Part shown: piece by piece, positions 20,340 through 33,140 of the stretch
Layout of the letters: each line of letters begins with the position of its first letter
How positions within the stretch are numbered: the first letter of the stretch is position 1
NCBI RefSeq assembly: GCF_954871325.1
Contig: NC_088777.1
Coordinates: forward strand, 27,629,366-27,693,365
Direction of reading: 5' to 3'
From: Gordionus sp. m RMFG-2023
Taxonomy: Eukaryota > Nematomorpha > Gordioida > Chordodea > Parachordodidae
DNA: 64,000 nucleotides
Translations under genes and position numbers: made by a program
Notes under the pieces: model-generated
Told to the model about the DNA's origin: nothing
Database searches by the model: none
What the model saw: only the letters and a program-made list of their open reading frames with translations

Positions 20340-23170
20340 TTCAACCAACTTTTTACCATAGCTACCATCCTCTCCGCCTGTTCATTCGAACTCTTGGGTG
20401 ATGCGGTGGCGCCAAAATGTGTTTCGCTCCAGTTTCTGCACGAAAGACCTTGAATTGTCTACTAATAAAAGCTGGCCCTCCATCCGATACTATTATGGTA
20501 GCAACATCGAATTTTGCCCATAGATTTTTCAATGTTTTTATCATTACCCGAGTTGTTAATCCTCTTACTTCCTCATACTCCACCCACTTTGAAAATGCAT
20601 CAATTACGAATATATACATCTTATCTTCAAAGTCGAAAAAGTGTAAGTGGATGCGTTCCCACTGCTGAGTTGCTTTCGGCCACAGACTTTCCCTTTCTTT
20701 TCGAAACATAGGAGCCCAGGCATTGCATCGAAAACACCCTTGACTGACATCTTCTATAACTTTATTTATTCCCGGCTACCAATTCCTGTCCCCATTGTTT
20801 CATTCTCTCCATTCCTTGATGTCCAGGATTAATCATCGACATATAACACTCTGACTTCATCGCATTAAGTTTTCATCTTTTTATTGCCAATTCCTTTTCT
20901 ATATGTTTAAACGTTTTATCTCCATCCTGCCATGTTTCATCCTTTTAGGCACGCCTTGACTCGTCTCTATTCCCGATCTTTTAAAATCACCTTTTTAATT
21001 TCTTCCCAGGTCACTGGCACCCCTCTGGATATTCCAGCCATCGTCCTAATCATTATTTACTCATTTCTTGTTTCTCCCCGAAGTCTTCTCCAGCTCCACA
21101 CCTAGATGAAATGTTCGGTAAATAGTTTCTCTTCCTCGTCGATATTTCACTTGAACATCAAAACTGCACACTAGCAATAACCATCTTTGTAACTTGGGCG
21201 ATATCATTAATTCCTTGTTATCCATTTTAAATAGATGTACAAGCGGTTTATGGTCCTTGTAAATAACAAATCTGCGTCCAATTAGATATTCTCGACATTT
21301 TGTTAATCCAAAAATGACGGCTAACGCTTTCTGCTCAATCACAGAATACCTGATCTCCACTTCTCTAAAAATCCTTGAGGAAAATAACACTGGTTTTTCT
21401 AATTCATCAATACAATGCAACAAAGCTCCTTCTACACCTTTATTAGATGCATCCACAGCTAATAGCATTTTCAATTCATTATTAAAGCACACTAAAATAG
21501 GTTCTTTTCCAATTCTGCTTTTCAACTCTTTAAAGGCCTCCTCTGTTCATATGTCCATTCAAATTTCTCTCTTTTCTTCAACAATTGATATAATGGTGCT
21601 GCTATCTGTGCAAATTTTTCCACGAACCTATGGTAATAGTTGACTATTCCCAAAAAGACTTGCACTTCTGCATTTATTATTAGGTCTTATCATATTATAA
21701 CTCCCTGTCATATTCTTGTCCAAGGGTCTCACCTCCTCTCCTTTAATTTTGTGCCCTAGATATGTCACCTCCATAACTCCCAACACACTTCTCTCCTCAC
21801 TTGCCCGCAATTTTTTTTCTCTTAATCTCCGAAATACTTCCTCCACTCTCCGTTCATGTTGTTCGGGAGTTCTGCCAGCCACCAACACATCATCAGTTCC
21901 TCCATTCCCTGGACGGCAGCCATTGTCCTCTGAAATATCGGAGCAGAGACAAGAAGTCCAAATGGTAATCTACAAAATGCAAACAATCCCTTATGCATAG
22001 TAATAGTTAATAATTTCTTAACTTCCGGTTTTACACGTAGTTGCAGATATGCATTAAAGAAATCCACTTTTGAAAATTAAAGGCTTCCCTTTAAATTAGC
22101 CAATATTTCTTCAATTCTTGGCAACTAACCTGCGGATTTAGTGAAACTCGAAAATCTGCGCATAGATGGAGTGTTCCATTGGCTTTTTTCACAGGTACCA
22201 GCGGGGTCGTCCATTCACTTGTACCTGATCCAATTCTATTTCTACTTTCTTTCTCCATTCAAACAGTATCCTTTGTAACGCATAAAATTTTGGAATACAA
22301 CCTTCCTTTTATTTAATATCCACTTCTTAATCTCTAAGGCATCCCAAATCCTCGTTGAAAATTTCCTGATAATTTTGTACTAATCTCCGAACTCCTTCTT
22401 GCACTTTGGTCATTTCCATTTCCCTCCATGTTTTTCATTAAGTAGCAACTCCTCGTCACCGTGCCACGTCTCAGCATTACTCCCCTCTCTTGATGCTGTC
22501 ATACATCCCATTCCCCCTCTTTCCTTTCTCCTCCCTTCTATTAATATCACATTCTCTTTGACAAGTCCAACGTTCCCTGGGTAATTTTTAACTATTTTCT
22601 CTTTGGAATTATTCTTCCTTATTTCACCCCAGGAATCCTCCCCTCCATCCTCTTCCCCCCTTGTTTCGCTCCTAGTATTATTTTCCCTTGTTTAGCTCCT
22701 AAAATTATCGCCCCTAATTTCGCTCCTAAAATTATTTTCTCTTACTTCCCATTACAAATAGTCTCAAATCTTGGTAACACATTCTCCCTCAACGTCATAA
22801 CGGTATATTCCTCACTAATTATTGGTTCAAATATGCCCCACCATGAAAATACTCCCCAAAAACTATACCTCTAGTGATCCAGTCCCAGCCCTACACTGCT
22901 TCTATATTATGATTAATCACCTATAAATCTAATATTTCTACCCTTTCACCCAATGTTGCTACTATTTTCACCCTACCCATTGCAGCCAACAGTGTCCTAT
23001 CGAATTTTCTTATTCTTAGCCCCTCATTCTCTCTCATCTCCCCCGGACAAAAAATCTGCTCTCATTGGTAAGATTAATTTTTCTTTCATATAGGCTTCAT
23101 CCACAAACCATCACATACTTTTGCCAATCTCAATATTTGATTTTGTATTTTCTCTAACTGAACGTATACT
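20340..23170 (-). mobile_element. Ty3/Gypsy LTR retrotransposon fossil, pol part, broken
   Basis: Minus-strand pol remnants in order: protease region (to ~23100), reverse transcriptase (about 22200-21630, with GLFAFCRLPFGLLVSAPIFQ), RNase H (21525-21061, with LLAVDASNKGVEGALLH) and the integrase core (20709-20362, with VSDGGPAFISRQFK). It is the same family as the younger element at 34450-44440, from which it differs clearly in sequence, so it is older. LTRs were not found. It is broken in roughly ten or more places and is non-functional. Its 3' side may continue beyond hAT insertions to the knuckle remnant near 15600. Confidence 0.85.
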
Positions 23171-24360
23171 TAAATTCAGATGGTAACCTTGGTATCATTT
23201 TTGTTATTTCTACATCATATCTCGGCAATTCAAATTTATACAATCATATTCTTACTGTTCTCGATTAATTTCCTGTGTACACCTAAGCCTTCTTTGGATA
23301 AACTATTATTTACCATTTTTGAGATGGGAGTATTTTATATTTGTCACAGTTTTATAATAGCTTACTTTAAAACATGCTATATTTATGATGCTATTCTTTT
23401 TTTACGCGTCGTTTATTAGAGTTATCTTTATGATTTTATTTTTTAAAATAAAAGAATTTTTTAGAAAAACTCATCAAATCGAATCAATGATAAAATGTCT
23501 GAAATTATTTAGATTATAACATTTACCTCATTTTTAGCTTTAATTATTCATAGATAAAAGGATATAATATTCAAAATAATTACAAAAAAATATTTACTTA
23601 CTCAGAGGATATGAATGTTTGTATAAATATTAAATTCCAAAGATAAAAATTTATGATTAAATTTTATTAATTTACATATCGTTTGGTATTTTAGTTAAAA
23701 TTTATTTAATTTTAAAAAGTACATGATTTACCAAACAATTTAATTCATAATTTGTAGTGATATAATTTGATATGCAAAAATTATTAATAAAAATAATTTT
23801 GATTGCCAAAGAGATATAAAAATGAAATGATAAAAAATAAAAATATTAGGATAAATAATTATAAAAAGTCAAAAAATTGTCATGTAGGATCTAAAAAAGG
23901 CATAAAAATAAAGAAATGAAGAAAAATGATAGGGAAAATAAATAAATTACTTTTATAAAACAAAACAGAAGAGAAAAAAAAATTGAGAAAAGATAAGAAA
24001 GTTAAAGATTAAAAATGACTTAAAGGGATCGCAAAAAGTTAGAAATATAAAATAAGGAAAAATAAAAATTTACAAATTTAAAAAAATTGAGAAATTTTTT
24101 AAACGATTTTTCTTATTTGATAAGAGGATTCTTTTTCGATTGAACCTTTCTTTTTTATCCAACTTTCTTCTTTTCGCAAATATATATTAAAAAACAATCT
24201 CAATAGGAATCTAAGGGTTATCTAATTATACCAAATAAAACCTCATCATTTATATTTTTTCGAAGAGGCCATTTTTTTAAGCTTTGACCAGCTATATCAT
24301 CTGATCTAAATAGATAGAAGAATGATATTACTTAGGTCTTAATATAAATATAATAATACA
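23171..24360. other. AT-rich DNA, no gene seen
   Basis: A-rich and T-rich stretches without recognisable coding or structural features. It separates the Gypsy fossil from Sola-like ends. Confidence 0.35.
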
Positions 24361-24361
24361 C

Positions 24362-24422
24362 AAAGTTTCATTCGTTTCGAGAGAACCCACGAAACCTGAT
24401 CGATTTCACATGGAATGACCTG
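24362..24422. repeat. Solo Sola-like terminal repeat
   Basis: The stretch ends GATCGATTTCACATGGAATG then ACC, and the upstream words AAGTTTCATTCGTTTCGAGA match the layout of the E2 right end (AAGTTTCATTCATTTTTGAG ... GATTTGACGTGGAATCACCC). It is the outer end of a related element; its left partner was not found. Confidence 0.5.
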
Positions 24423-24913
24423 GTACCTAAAGCATTGGTTCTTTTCTGCTCTTGATCAATATAACAATTGTATTTGTATAACATTTCCCTTTTTTATTCA
24501 ATAACAACTAATTTTATTAAAATTATGAGAATACCTTAAGTAAAGTGTTACTCCATTCAAGAAGATAGTCACTAATAGAAATTGATATTAGTCCACATGT
24601 CACCATGGGGTAATTCCATGACAAATAAACCAGCGATTCGGTCGACCATCTCAAAAATAAATGAAACTTTACATGTTAGTTATTTATGTTGTAATGTTCA
24701 TAAAATCAAAATTTTAAAGTGCTAGCTCAACCAGATTTAAAGATATACGCCTTCAAAGTCGAAAATCGCGAATGCGTGATTTCATTAAATCTTGTTATTT
24801 TAAAAAATACAGAGTTACAAATTATATATCATTTTATAGCCCTTAAAATTTTACGTTGGAAAATATTTAAAAAAATTAAAAAATATCAAGTGTTTTCTTA
24901 TTTCCGGTAAAAA

Positions 24914-27237
24914 GCTCCGTGAAGTTGGCCGAACGATTGGAAGCACTAACGATGAATCATATGTCATTTTTTAGTGCTTCGTTAGTGCTTGTTAGTGCTT
25001 CAATCCGTATAGTAGCCGAATTTAAGGAAAAAAGTTATAAGCAAATATAAAATTTTGTGCCAACTTCACGCTTAAAAGTCGATTGGAAGCACTAACGATG
25101 AAACTTATATCATTCTTTAGTGCTTCGTAAGTAGAGGTTAGTGCTTCAATCCATTTTGTAGCCGAATTTATGAATAAAAAGTTATTCACAAAAAAACAAA
25201 AATAAACAAATAATAGCCACTTGCCAAAACAAAAACTATAGGAGTACTAAACATCCGGTTTTCGCCGTTATTTAGTGCTTAATTAGTGTATTTAAATTTC
25301 GTTATTAATTTACTTAACCGCCTTATAAAAAAAAATAAAAACTATGACGTCACGATTTAGGCGTGAAGTTGGCCGAACTTTTGGAAGCACTAACGATGAA
25401 ACTTATATCATTCTTTAGTGCTTCGTTAGTAGATGTTAGTGCTTCAATCAGTTCCGTAGCCGAATTTAAGAATAAAAAGTTATTCACGAAAAAAACAAAA
25501 ATAAACAAATAATGGCGACGTGCCAAAACAAAAACTATAGGAGTACTAAACATCCGGTTTTCGCCATTATTTAGTGCATAATTAATGTATTTAAATTCCG
25601 TTATTAATTTTGTTAACCGTCATATGAAAAAATTGTAAAATGCTAAAGAAATTTTTAGAGGTCAAATTTCGGCTAGAAAATTATGAAAGCACTAACGATG
25701 AAACTTATATCATTTTTTAGCGCTTCGCTACTGCTTGTTAGTGCTTTAATCCGTATAGTAGCCGAATTTAAGGAAAAAAAGTTATTCACAAAAAAACAAA
25801 AATAAACAAATAATAGCGACGTGCCAAAACAAAAACTATAGGAGTACTAAACATCCGGTTTTCGCCGTTATTTATTGCTTAATTAGTGTATTTAAATTCC
25901 GTTATTAATTTACTTAACCGCCTTATAAAAAAAAGTTATAAGCTAAATAAAAACTATGACGTCACGATTTAGGCGTGAAGTTGGCCTAACTTTTGGAAGC
26001 ACTAACGATGAAACTTATATCATTCTTTAGTGCTTCGTTAGTAGAGGTTAGTGCTTTAATCAGTTCCGTAGCCGAATTTAAGAATAAAAAGTTATTAGCA
26101 AAAAAAATAAAAATAAGCAAATAATGGCGACGTGCCAAAACAAAAACTATAGGAGTACTTTACATCCGGTTTTTGCCATTATTTAGTGCTTAATTAGTAT
26201 ATTTAGATTCCGTAATTTATTTTGTTAACCGTCATATGAAAAAATTGTAACACGCTAAATAAATTTTTAGATGTCAAATTTCGGCTAGAAAATTATGAAA
26301 GCACTAACGATGAAACTTATATCATTCTTTAGTGCTTCGTTAGTAGAGGTTAGTGCTTTAATCAGTTCCGTAGCCGAATTTAAGAATAAAAAGTTATTAG
26401 CAAAAAATATAAACAAAACAAAAACTATAGGAGTACTATACATCCGGTTTTCGCCATTATTTAGTGCTTAATTAGTATATTTAAATTCCGTAATTTATTT
26501 TGTTAACCGTCATATGAAAACACGCTAAAGAAATTTTTAGGGGTCAAATTTCGGCTAGAAAATCATGAAAGCACTAACGATGAAACTTATATATTTAGAT
26601 CTCATTATTATCAATATAATTATGCAGGAATTCTGATAGTTACCCTGATTCAATATAGCATATCAATTATTCAAATTTTCTCACACCTCTTTAGAATCTT
26701 AAGAAAAGAATATATCAAATTGATTATGTTTCTATAGATAGATATGAATAATTGTATTCAAACTCTTCTCTAGAAATTATCAAAACAACTAAAGAAGTTA
26801 TTAATAAAAATGCAAGTCCAACTCCACTTAGTGATCGAAAATATAATCCTCAAGCGTTATATCTTTTTATTGGAAAACTGTTACTCGATAATATAAATAG
26901 ATTGTAGAATAAGAGTGTTATATTTTTATTCGAATATTATAACTACACTATTGATGGAAGAATAAAGAAGGAAAAAATTATAAAAAATGTATGATATAAT
27001 TTTCAACGAATAAAACAGCAATTAGCGAAAATAAGCATATAATCAATAAAACATTCTATATAGCAAATATAAACAAATACGAATATAATAGGAATATAGT
27101 TTAAAAAACCTTTATGGCATAGTTATAAATAATATTTAATTTTTTAATATAATGCAATATAATTTTATTTGAATTGTATAGGATAATTTTCAATTCACAA
27201 TTTCTGTTGTCACAAATGCCATAATTTATTTAGGGGT
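24914..27237 (+). repeat. E1 left arm: ~300-bp tandem repeats plus unique inner part
   Basis: GGAAGCACTAACGATGAA or a close variant recurs near 24939, 25084, 25384, 25687, 25996, 26299 and 26567, a spacing of ~300 bp in the regular part. Each unit carries AGTGCTTCGTTAGT and GTGCCAAAACAAAAACTATA. From ~26590 to 27237 the arm is single-copy and matches the right arm inverted. Confidence 0.85.
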
Positions 27238-27312
27238 CGTGTATTAGAGTTGATTATGCCCACTGTATTAAATTAATAAACAGATAGCAGGGTTTATATA
27301 AAAAAACCCCGC

Positions 27313-28073
27313 TTGTTTAGAGAGTTTTATATTCGCAAAATGGCTTTGTTAATTAAATGTGGGTCCTTGCAACAGGCAGAAATGATAATTGAGTCTTTAA
27401 TAATCACATGTACTAGCGAATTTGGGACTGAAATATATCCCGATAATTGTTGGAATGCTAAAAAATACCTAAAACTTATTATATCTGGACTTGAAAAAAT
27501 GGAAACTGATATTTATGATGGAGTCCATGATATTGAGATAATTAATTTAAATATAACCAGTAATCTCTATCATTGGATAGAAAATTTGAAAAATAGGGCC
27601 AAATCTAAGAGTGCAATATTTGTAAAAGAAGAAAACTATTTTTATTGCCCAGATATTATGATACATTTATGCAATTTTTTGAGAAAACATATTCCTTATG
27701 GTCTAACATTATGCAAGCACATTATAAATATGGGAAACCTACTGCCTCTACGACTAATGTTGAAAGTTATTTCAACAACTTAAAAAATAGAACCTTAAAA
27801 TCTGAAACATTACCATTACGTTTGGATAAGTTTTTTTGCAAGCATTTCAAAGAAATAAAAGGTATGATTACACTAGCGGAAGCTGCAAGAATTACAAATT
27901 TAATTAAAGAAGAAAATAGTGATTTAGATATCGTACAACAATCAAAATTTAAAATTAACGAGTTAATTAAGGAGGAAAAGATTGAAAAAATAGATATCAA
28001 ATCACAAGAGACCTCTGATTTGAAAATGCAGAAATTTAAAATTAATGAAGTTTCGATTGACAATGAAGATTAA
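27313..28073 (+). pseudogene. NOF/MULE-like transposase, C-terminal half (frameshifted)
   Basis: The first frame reads REFYIRKMALLIKCGSLQQA, then EMIIESLIITCTSE, and ends FYCPDIMIHLCNFLRKHIP. A one-base shift near 27700 moves to the frame with LWSNIMQAHYKYGKPT, TNVESYFNNLKNRTL and LPLRLDKFFCKHFKEIKG. This string (CPD...LWSxIM...VExxFxxLK) is familiar from large arthropod proteins of the NOF-FB type, placed among MULE transposases. The family's N-terminal zinc finger and the DDE segment before REFYIR are absent; the frame opens against the inner edge of the left arm. A stop at 28071 precedes the peptidase part. Confidence 0.6.
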
Positions 28074-28083
28074 ATTAATGAAA

Positions 28084-29041
28084 ATCTAATACTTGAAAAC
28101 TGGAAAGGGTTGGCGGATAAGCCTATAGCAAAAAAAAACGTTCCTATTATGGGGCTCACTGTCCTGAAATTTTGCACTTAATAGAAGGCAAAAAAATTAA
28201 ATTGGGATTATTAAGAAATGGAAATTTTTTTACAATGGCACATCCTTTAAAAATAGGGACAAAACAGTTTTTAATAGGTAATACATGTGCTATTGATGCA
28301 TTTTCCCAAGGGGTGGCGGTGGCCTGCTGCGATAGCAAATTATATTTCTCATATTTTGATAAAATAATAAATAACGTTTTTCAGCATTTTATTAAATATA
28401 TAATATCACATGGAATTAATAAAACAACATATATAATGAGAGCTGAATTAGCTATGACAATGTTCCCCAAGATTTTAGTTACTAATACTAATGATTTATA
28501 TCGTTTTTCATGTGAGGCAACTATTTTTTATGTGATCGACAAATGTTTTAAAAATATATATAGTATGACGGATAAATTTAAATGCACTAATAATGAGTGC
28601 TATAAGAAGGAGAATATAAGAAATGGTTTATATATGCCAATTAATATAAACATTATAAATATAACAGGTATCCAAAACTTGGCAGCTGCAATTGAAGACA
28701 CCTTGCCTGCCCAATCCTTTTGTAAATCGTGCAAGAATTTGAACCTTGTGCATGAGTACGAATTTCATGAATAAATCATTATTGAAACAACAGGATGTGA
28801 AATGTTTAAATTAAATGATTTCCCGATATTTATAAATCTAGATGTTAAAACATATTTTTTAAGAGCAGCAATTATTTTTATACCACCTGCTGTGTCCACA
28901 GGGATAGGACATTATATATGTTATTCAAAACGAATAGATGGAACTTGGGAAGTTTATAATGACCTTTTAAAATCCATGGTATGCAAAAGAAATGACATCC
29001 AAGAAGATGTGATATGTCATGCCTTGTTATATACAATATAA
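28084..29041 (+). pseudogene. Ubiquitin-hydrolase-like cysteine peptidase domain of the NOF-like protein
   Basis: Reading begins ENLILENWKGLADKPIAKK, shifts frame in a run of A near 28130 and continues to SYYGAHCPEILHLIEG. A Cys box follows (FLIGNTCAIDAFSQGVAVAC), then CTNNECYKKE and SFCKSCKNLN, which could form a zinc site. An in-frame stop at 28772-28774 is followed in the same frame by the His box GIGHYICYSKRIDGTWEVYN. NTC, GHYxxY and a following Asn/Asp are the order of the catalytic Cys, His and Asp/Asn in USP peptidases. It could process the transposase or remove ubiquitin-like tags; that role is inference. Broken by at least two lesions. Confidence 0.55.
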
Positions 29042-29076
29042 GGAAAGAAAATTTTCGAAAAAGGATTAAAATATAT

Positions 29077-29660
29077 GATGAGTGAATCAAACATGCATTT
29101 TTATATTGATTAGCTATGGTTCATCAATTTATTAAATTGATGAATGTATCGGAAATGTATTTTTACATTGATTCGCTATGAATCCTCAATTTAATTAAAA
29201 ATTTGATGAGTGAATCGGAAATGTATCTTATTTTTGATACGATATGATTACTGAAAATTTAATAAAATTTGATTAATGTGTCAGAAATGTATCTTATTTT
29301 TCATACGATATGATTACTGAAAATTTAATAAAATTTGATGAATGTATCGGAAATGTATTTTTACATTGATTCGTTATGATTCATCAATTTAATTAAAAAT
29401 TTGATGAGTGAATCGGAAATGTATCATATTTTTGATATATGATCACTGTAAATTTAATAAAATTTGATGAATGCGTTGGAAATGTATTTTTACATTGTTT
29501 CGCTATGAGTCCTCTGAGTGATTCTGAAATGTACCTTTTTTTGATACGATATGATTACTGAAAATTTAATAAAATTTGATGAATGTGTCGGAAATGTATT
29601 TTTACATTGATTCGCTATGATTCCTCTTAAAAATTTGATGTGTGAATCTGCAATTTATCT
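29077..29660. repeat. Minisatellite in the E1 centre (~60-bp half-units in ~120-bp units)
   Basis: About nine imperfect units carry TTGATGAATGTATCGGAAAT or TTGATGAGTGAATCGGAAAT, alternating TACATTGATTCGCTATGAT with TTTTTGATACGATATGAT. The GATACGATATG and ATTCGCTATG cores make weak inverted pairs. It starts just after the peptidase stop and has no coding sense. Confidence 0.75.
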
Positions 29661-30404
29661 AAGTGATTTGACAATTATAAACTCCAAGGAGACCCAATGT
29701 GCCTACAAATGTGAGTTGCTTGAAAATATAACCATCAATTCGTAAAGTATAAAATATTAATTTTTTTTTAAAGTTCTCTTTTCATATCTTTGTCTCTTTT
29801 TTTTATTTCTTCCTTTTTTTAGTCAATCTTATTTTTCCCTCTTTGCTCCCTTAAATTCCAACTCCCACCTTCACGGGGTGGGGAGTGAATGTGATTAGTT
29901 AATGGGGTAAATAAGATAGGTATTAAAAACTCTCATCTAACAATAATAACTTAATTTGGCTTTAAATTATAAATAAAAAGGTAAAAAATTGTAGGCAAAA
30001 ATTAAATGCGCCCGTCTTTCTTGACGGTAGTACTGTTATAATTAGTTATCATAATACAAATAAAAATAAAGTTTGACCATTAATATTGTTCAACATTTCG
30101 TTACATAGCTTTTACAATTAAGCCCTTGACACTTCCTATGCAAAAATATATTTAAATTAAATCCATATTATGCAAGAGAAAGAATAAAATTTGTCGTAAA
30201 AGTTCAATATAGTACTGGAATTATTAAATTAGAAAATATATGATATTTTCTCCGATCTTATATATTATATGGTATTTGCTGAAGTTTATTAATCCTATAG
30301 AATAAGGTATATTTTAAAATATTAAATGAATAATATATATGATTTTAGGATTGAAGAATGTTTTTATCTTGGGAGGAGCTTATCAAATCAAATGATTTTA
30401 CACT
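29661..30404. other. E1 centre, 3' untranslated part
   Basis: AT-rich sequence without a gene, between the minisatellite and the right arm. The only GC-richer word is CCTTCACGGGGTGGGGAG near 29872. Confidence 0.35.
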
Positions 30405-33140
30405 ACCCCTAAATAAATTATGGCATTTGTGACAACAGAAATTGTGAATTGAAAATTATCCTATACAATTAAAATAAAATTATATTGCATTATATGTATT
30501 AAAAAATTAAATATTATTTATAACTATGTCATAAAGGTTTTTTAAACTATATTCCTATTATATTCGTATTTGTTTATATTTGTTATATAGAATGTTTTAT
30601 TTGATTATATGCTTATTTTCGCTAATTGCTGTTTTATTCGTTGAAAATTATATCATACATTTTTTATAATTTTTTCCTTTATTCTTCCATCAATATTGTA
30701 GTTATAATATTCGAATAAAAATATAACACTCTTATTCTACAATCTATTTATATTATCGAGTAACAGTTTTCCAATAAAAAGATATAACGCTTGAGGATTA
30801 TATTTTCGATCACTAAGTGGAGTTGGACTTGCATTTTTATTAATAACTTCTTTAGTTGTTTTGATAATTTCTAGAGAACTATCTATAGAAACATAATCAA
30901 TTTCATATATTCTTTTCTTAAGATTCTAAAGAGGTGTCAGAAAATTTGAATTATTGATATGCTATATTGAATCAGGGTAACTATCAGAATTCCTGCATAA
31001 TTATATTGATAATAATGAGATCTAAATATATAAGTTTCATCGTTAGTGCTTTCATATTTTTATAGCCGAAATTTGACCTCTAAAAATTACTTTAGCGTGT
31101 TACAATTTTTTCATATGACGGTTAACAAAATAAATTACGGAATTTAAATATACTAATTAAGCACTAAATAATGGCGAAAACCGGATGTATAGTACTCCTA
31201 TAGTTTTTGTTTTGGCACGTCGCTATTATTTGTTTATTTTTTTTTTTTTCGTGAATAACTTTTTAAATTCGGCTACAAAACTGATTAAAGCACTAACCTC
31301 TACTAGAAGGACTAAAAAATGATATAAGTTTCATCGTTAGTGCTTTCATAATTTTCTAGCCGAAATTTGACCTCTAAAAAATTTTTTAGCGTTTTACAAT
31401 TTTTTCATATGACTGTTAACAAAATAAATTACGGAATTTAAATATACTAATTAAGCACTAAATAATGGCGAAAACCGGATGTATAGTACTCCTATAGTTT
31501 TTGTTTTGGCACGTCGCCATTATTTGTTTATTTTTGTTTTTTTCGTGAATAACTTTTTATTCTTAAATTCGGCTACAAAACTGATTATGGCACTAACCTC
31601 TACTAACGAAGCACTAAAGAATGATATAAGTTTCATCGTTAGTGCTTTCATAATTTTCTAGCCGAAATTTGACCTCTAAAAATTTCTTTAGCCTTTAACA
31701 ATTTTTTCATATGACGGTTAACAAAATAAATTACAGAATTTAAATAAACTAATTAAGCACTAAATAATGGCGAAAACCGGATGTTTAGTACTATAGTTTT
31801 TGTTTTGGCACGTCGCCATTATTTGTTTATTTTTGTTTTTTTCGTGAATAACTTTTTATTCTTAAACTCGGCTACGGAACTGATTAAAGCACTAACCTCT
31901 ACTAACGAAGCACTAAAGAATGATATAAGTTTCATCGTTAGTGCTTTCATAATTTTCTAGCCGATATTTGACTTCTAAAAATTTCATTAGCGTGTTACAA
32001 TTTTTTCATATTATGACGGTTAACAAAATAAATTACGGAATTTAAATATACTAATTAAGCACTAAATTATGGTGATACCGGATGTATAGTACTCCTATAG
32101 TTTTTGTTTTGGCACGTCGCCATTATTTGTTTATTTTTGTTTTTTTCGTGAATAACTTTTTATTCTTAAATTCGGCTACAAAACTGATTAAAGCACTAAC
32201 CTCTACTAACGAAGCACTAATAAATGATATAAGTTTCATCGTTAGTGCTTCCAATCGACTTTTAAGCGTGAAGTTGACACAAATATTTATTTTTGCTTAT
32301 AACTTTTTTTTCTTAAATTCGGCTACTAAACGGATTAAAGAACTAACAAGCACTAAGCGCTAAAAAATGATATAAGTTCATCGTTAGTGCTTTCATAATT
32401 TTCTAGCAGAAATTTGACCTCTAAAAATTTAATTAGCATTTTACAATTTTTTTATATGACGGTTAACAAAATTAATAACGGAATTTAAATACACTAATTA
32501 AGCACTAAATAATGGCGAAAACCGGATGTTTAGTACTCCTATAGTTTTTGTTTTGGCACGTCGCCATTATTTGTTTAATTTTGTTTTTTTCGTGAATAAC
32601 TTTTTATTCTTAAATTCGGCTACGGAACTGATTGAAGCACTAACCTCTATTATCGAAGCACTAAAGAATGATATAAGTTTCATCGTTAGTGCTTCCAAAA
32701 GTTCAGCCTTCACGCCTAAATCCTGACGTCATAGTTTTTATTTAGCCTATAACTTTTTTTATAAGGCGGTTAAGTAAATTAATAACGGAATTTAAATACA
32801 ATTAAGCACCAAATAATGGCCAAAACCGGATGTTTTGTACACCTATAGTTTTTGTTTTGGCACGTCGCCCATATTTGTTTATTTTTTTTTTCGTGAATAA
32901 ACTTTTATTCATAAATTCGTCTACAAAATGGATTGAAGCACTAACCTCTACTTACGAAGCACTAAAGAATGATATAAGTTTCATCGTTAGTGCTTCCAAT
33001 CGACTTTTAAGCGTGAAGTTGGCACAAATTTTTATTTTTGCTTATAACATTTTTTCCTTAAATTCGGCTACTATACGGATTGAAGCACTAAAAAATGACA
33101 TATGATTCATCGTTAGTGCTTCCAATCGTTCGGCCAACTT
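30405..33140 (-). repeat. E1 right arm: inverted partner of the left arm
   Basis: TTCATCGTTAGTGCTT recurs near 31038, 31332, 31638, 31935, 32236, 32372, 32680, 32978 and 33099, inverted relative to the left arm. The inner single-copy part (30405-~31025) matches 27237-~26590 almost base for base. The right arm is about 400 bp longer than the left, owing to extra repeat units. Confidence 0.85.

Larger units (their letters stand above)
24914..33140. mobile_element. E1: foldback element with FB-NOF-like architecture
   Basis: Two inverted arms (24914-27237 and 30405-33140) flank a 3.2-kb centre. Outermost, AAGTTGGCCGAACGATTGG begins both arms. Each arm has ~300-bp tandem repeats and then a unique ~630-bp inner part. 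The centre holds the C-terminal half of a NOF/MULE-like transposase with a peptidase-like domain (27313-29041) and a minisatellite. This is the plan of Drosophila FB-NOF: foldback arms around a NOF gene. The transposase lacks its catalytic start, so this copy is probably non-autonomous. It is flanked by a ~58-bp imperfect direct repeat (24856-24913, 33141-33200). Confidence 0.75.

Noticed and set aside
21314-22584. Plus-strand ORFs across the older Gypsy fossil
   Set aside because: Antisense shadows of the decayed pol sequence.
24719-24910. 63-codon ORF in the left end of E2
   Set aside because: It lies inside the terminal inverted repeat and has no counterpart frame in the right copy.
25350-33105. 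Six similar small ORFs (FSTPIVFVLARRHYLFIFVF type) in the arms of E1
   Set aside because: They are the same tandem-repeat unit read in one frame, present on both arms. Their similarity is that of the DNA repeat, and no start or family match supports a protein.
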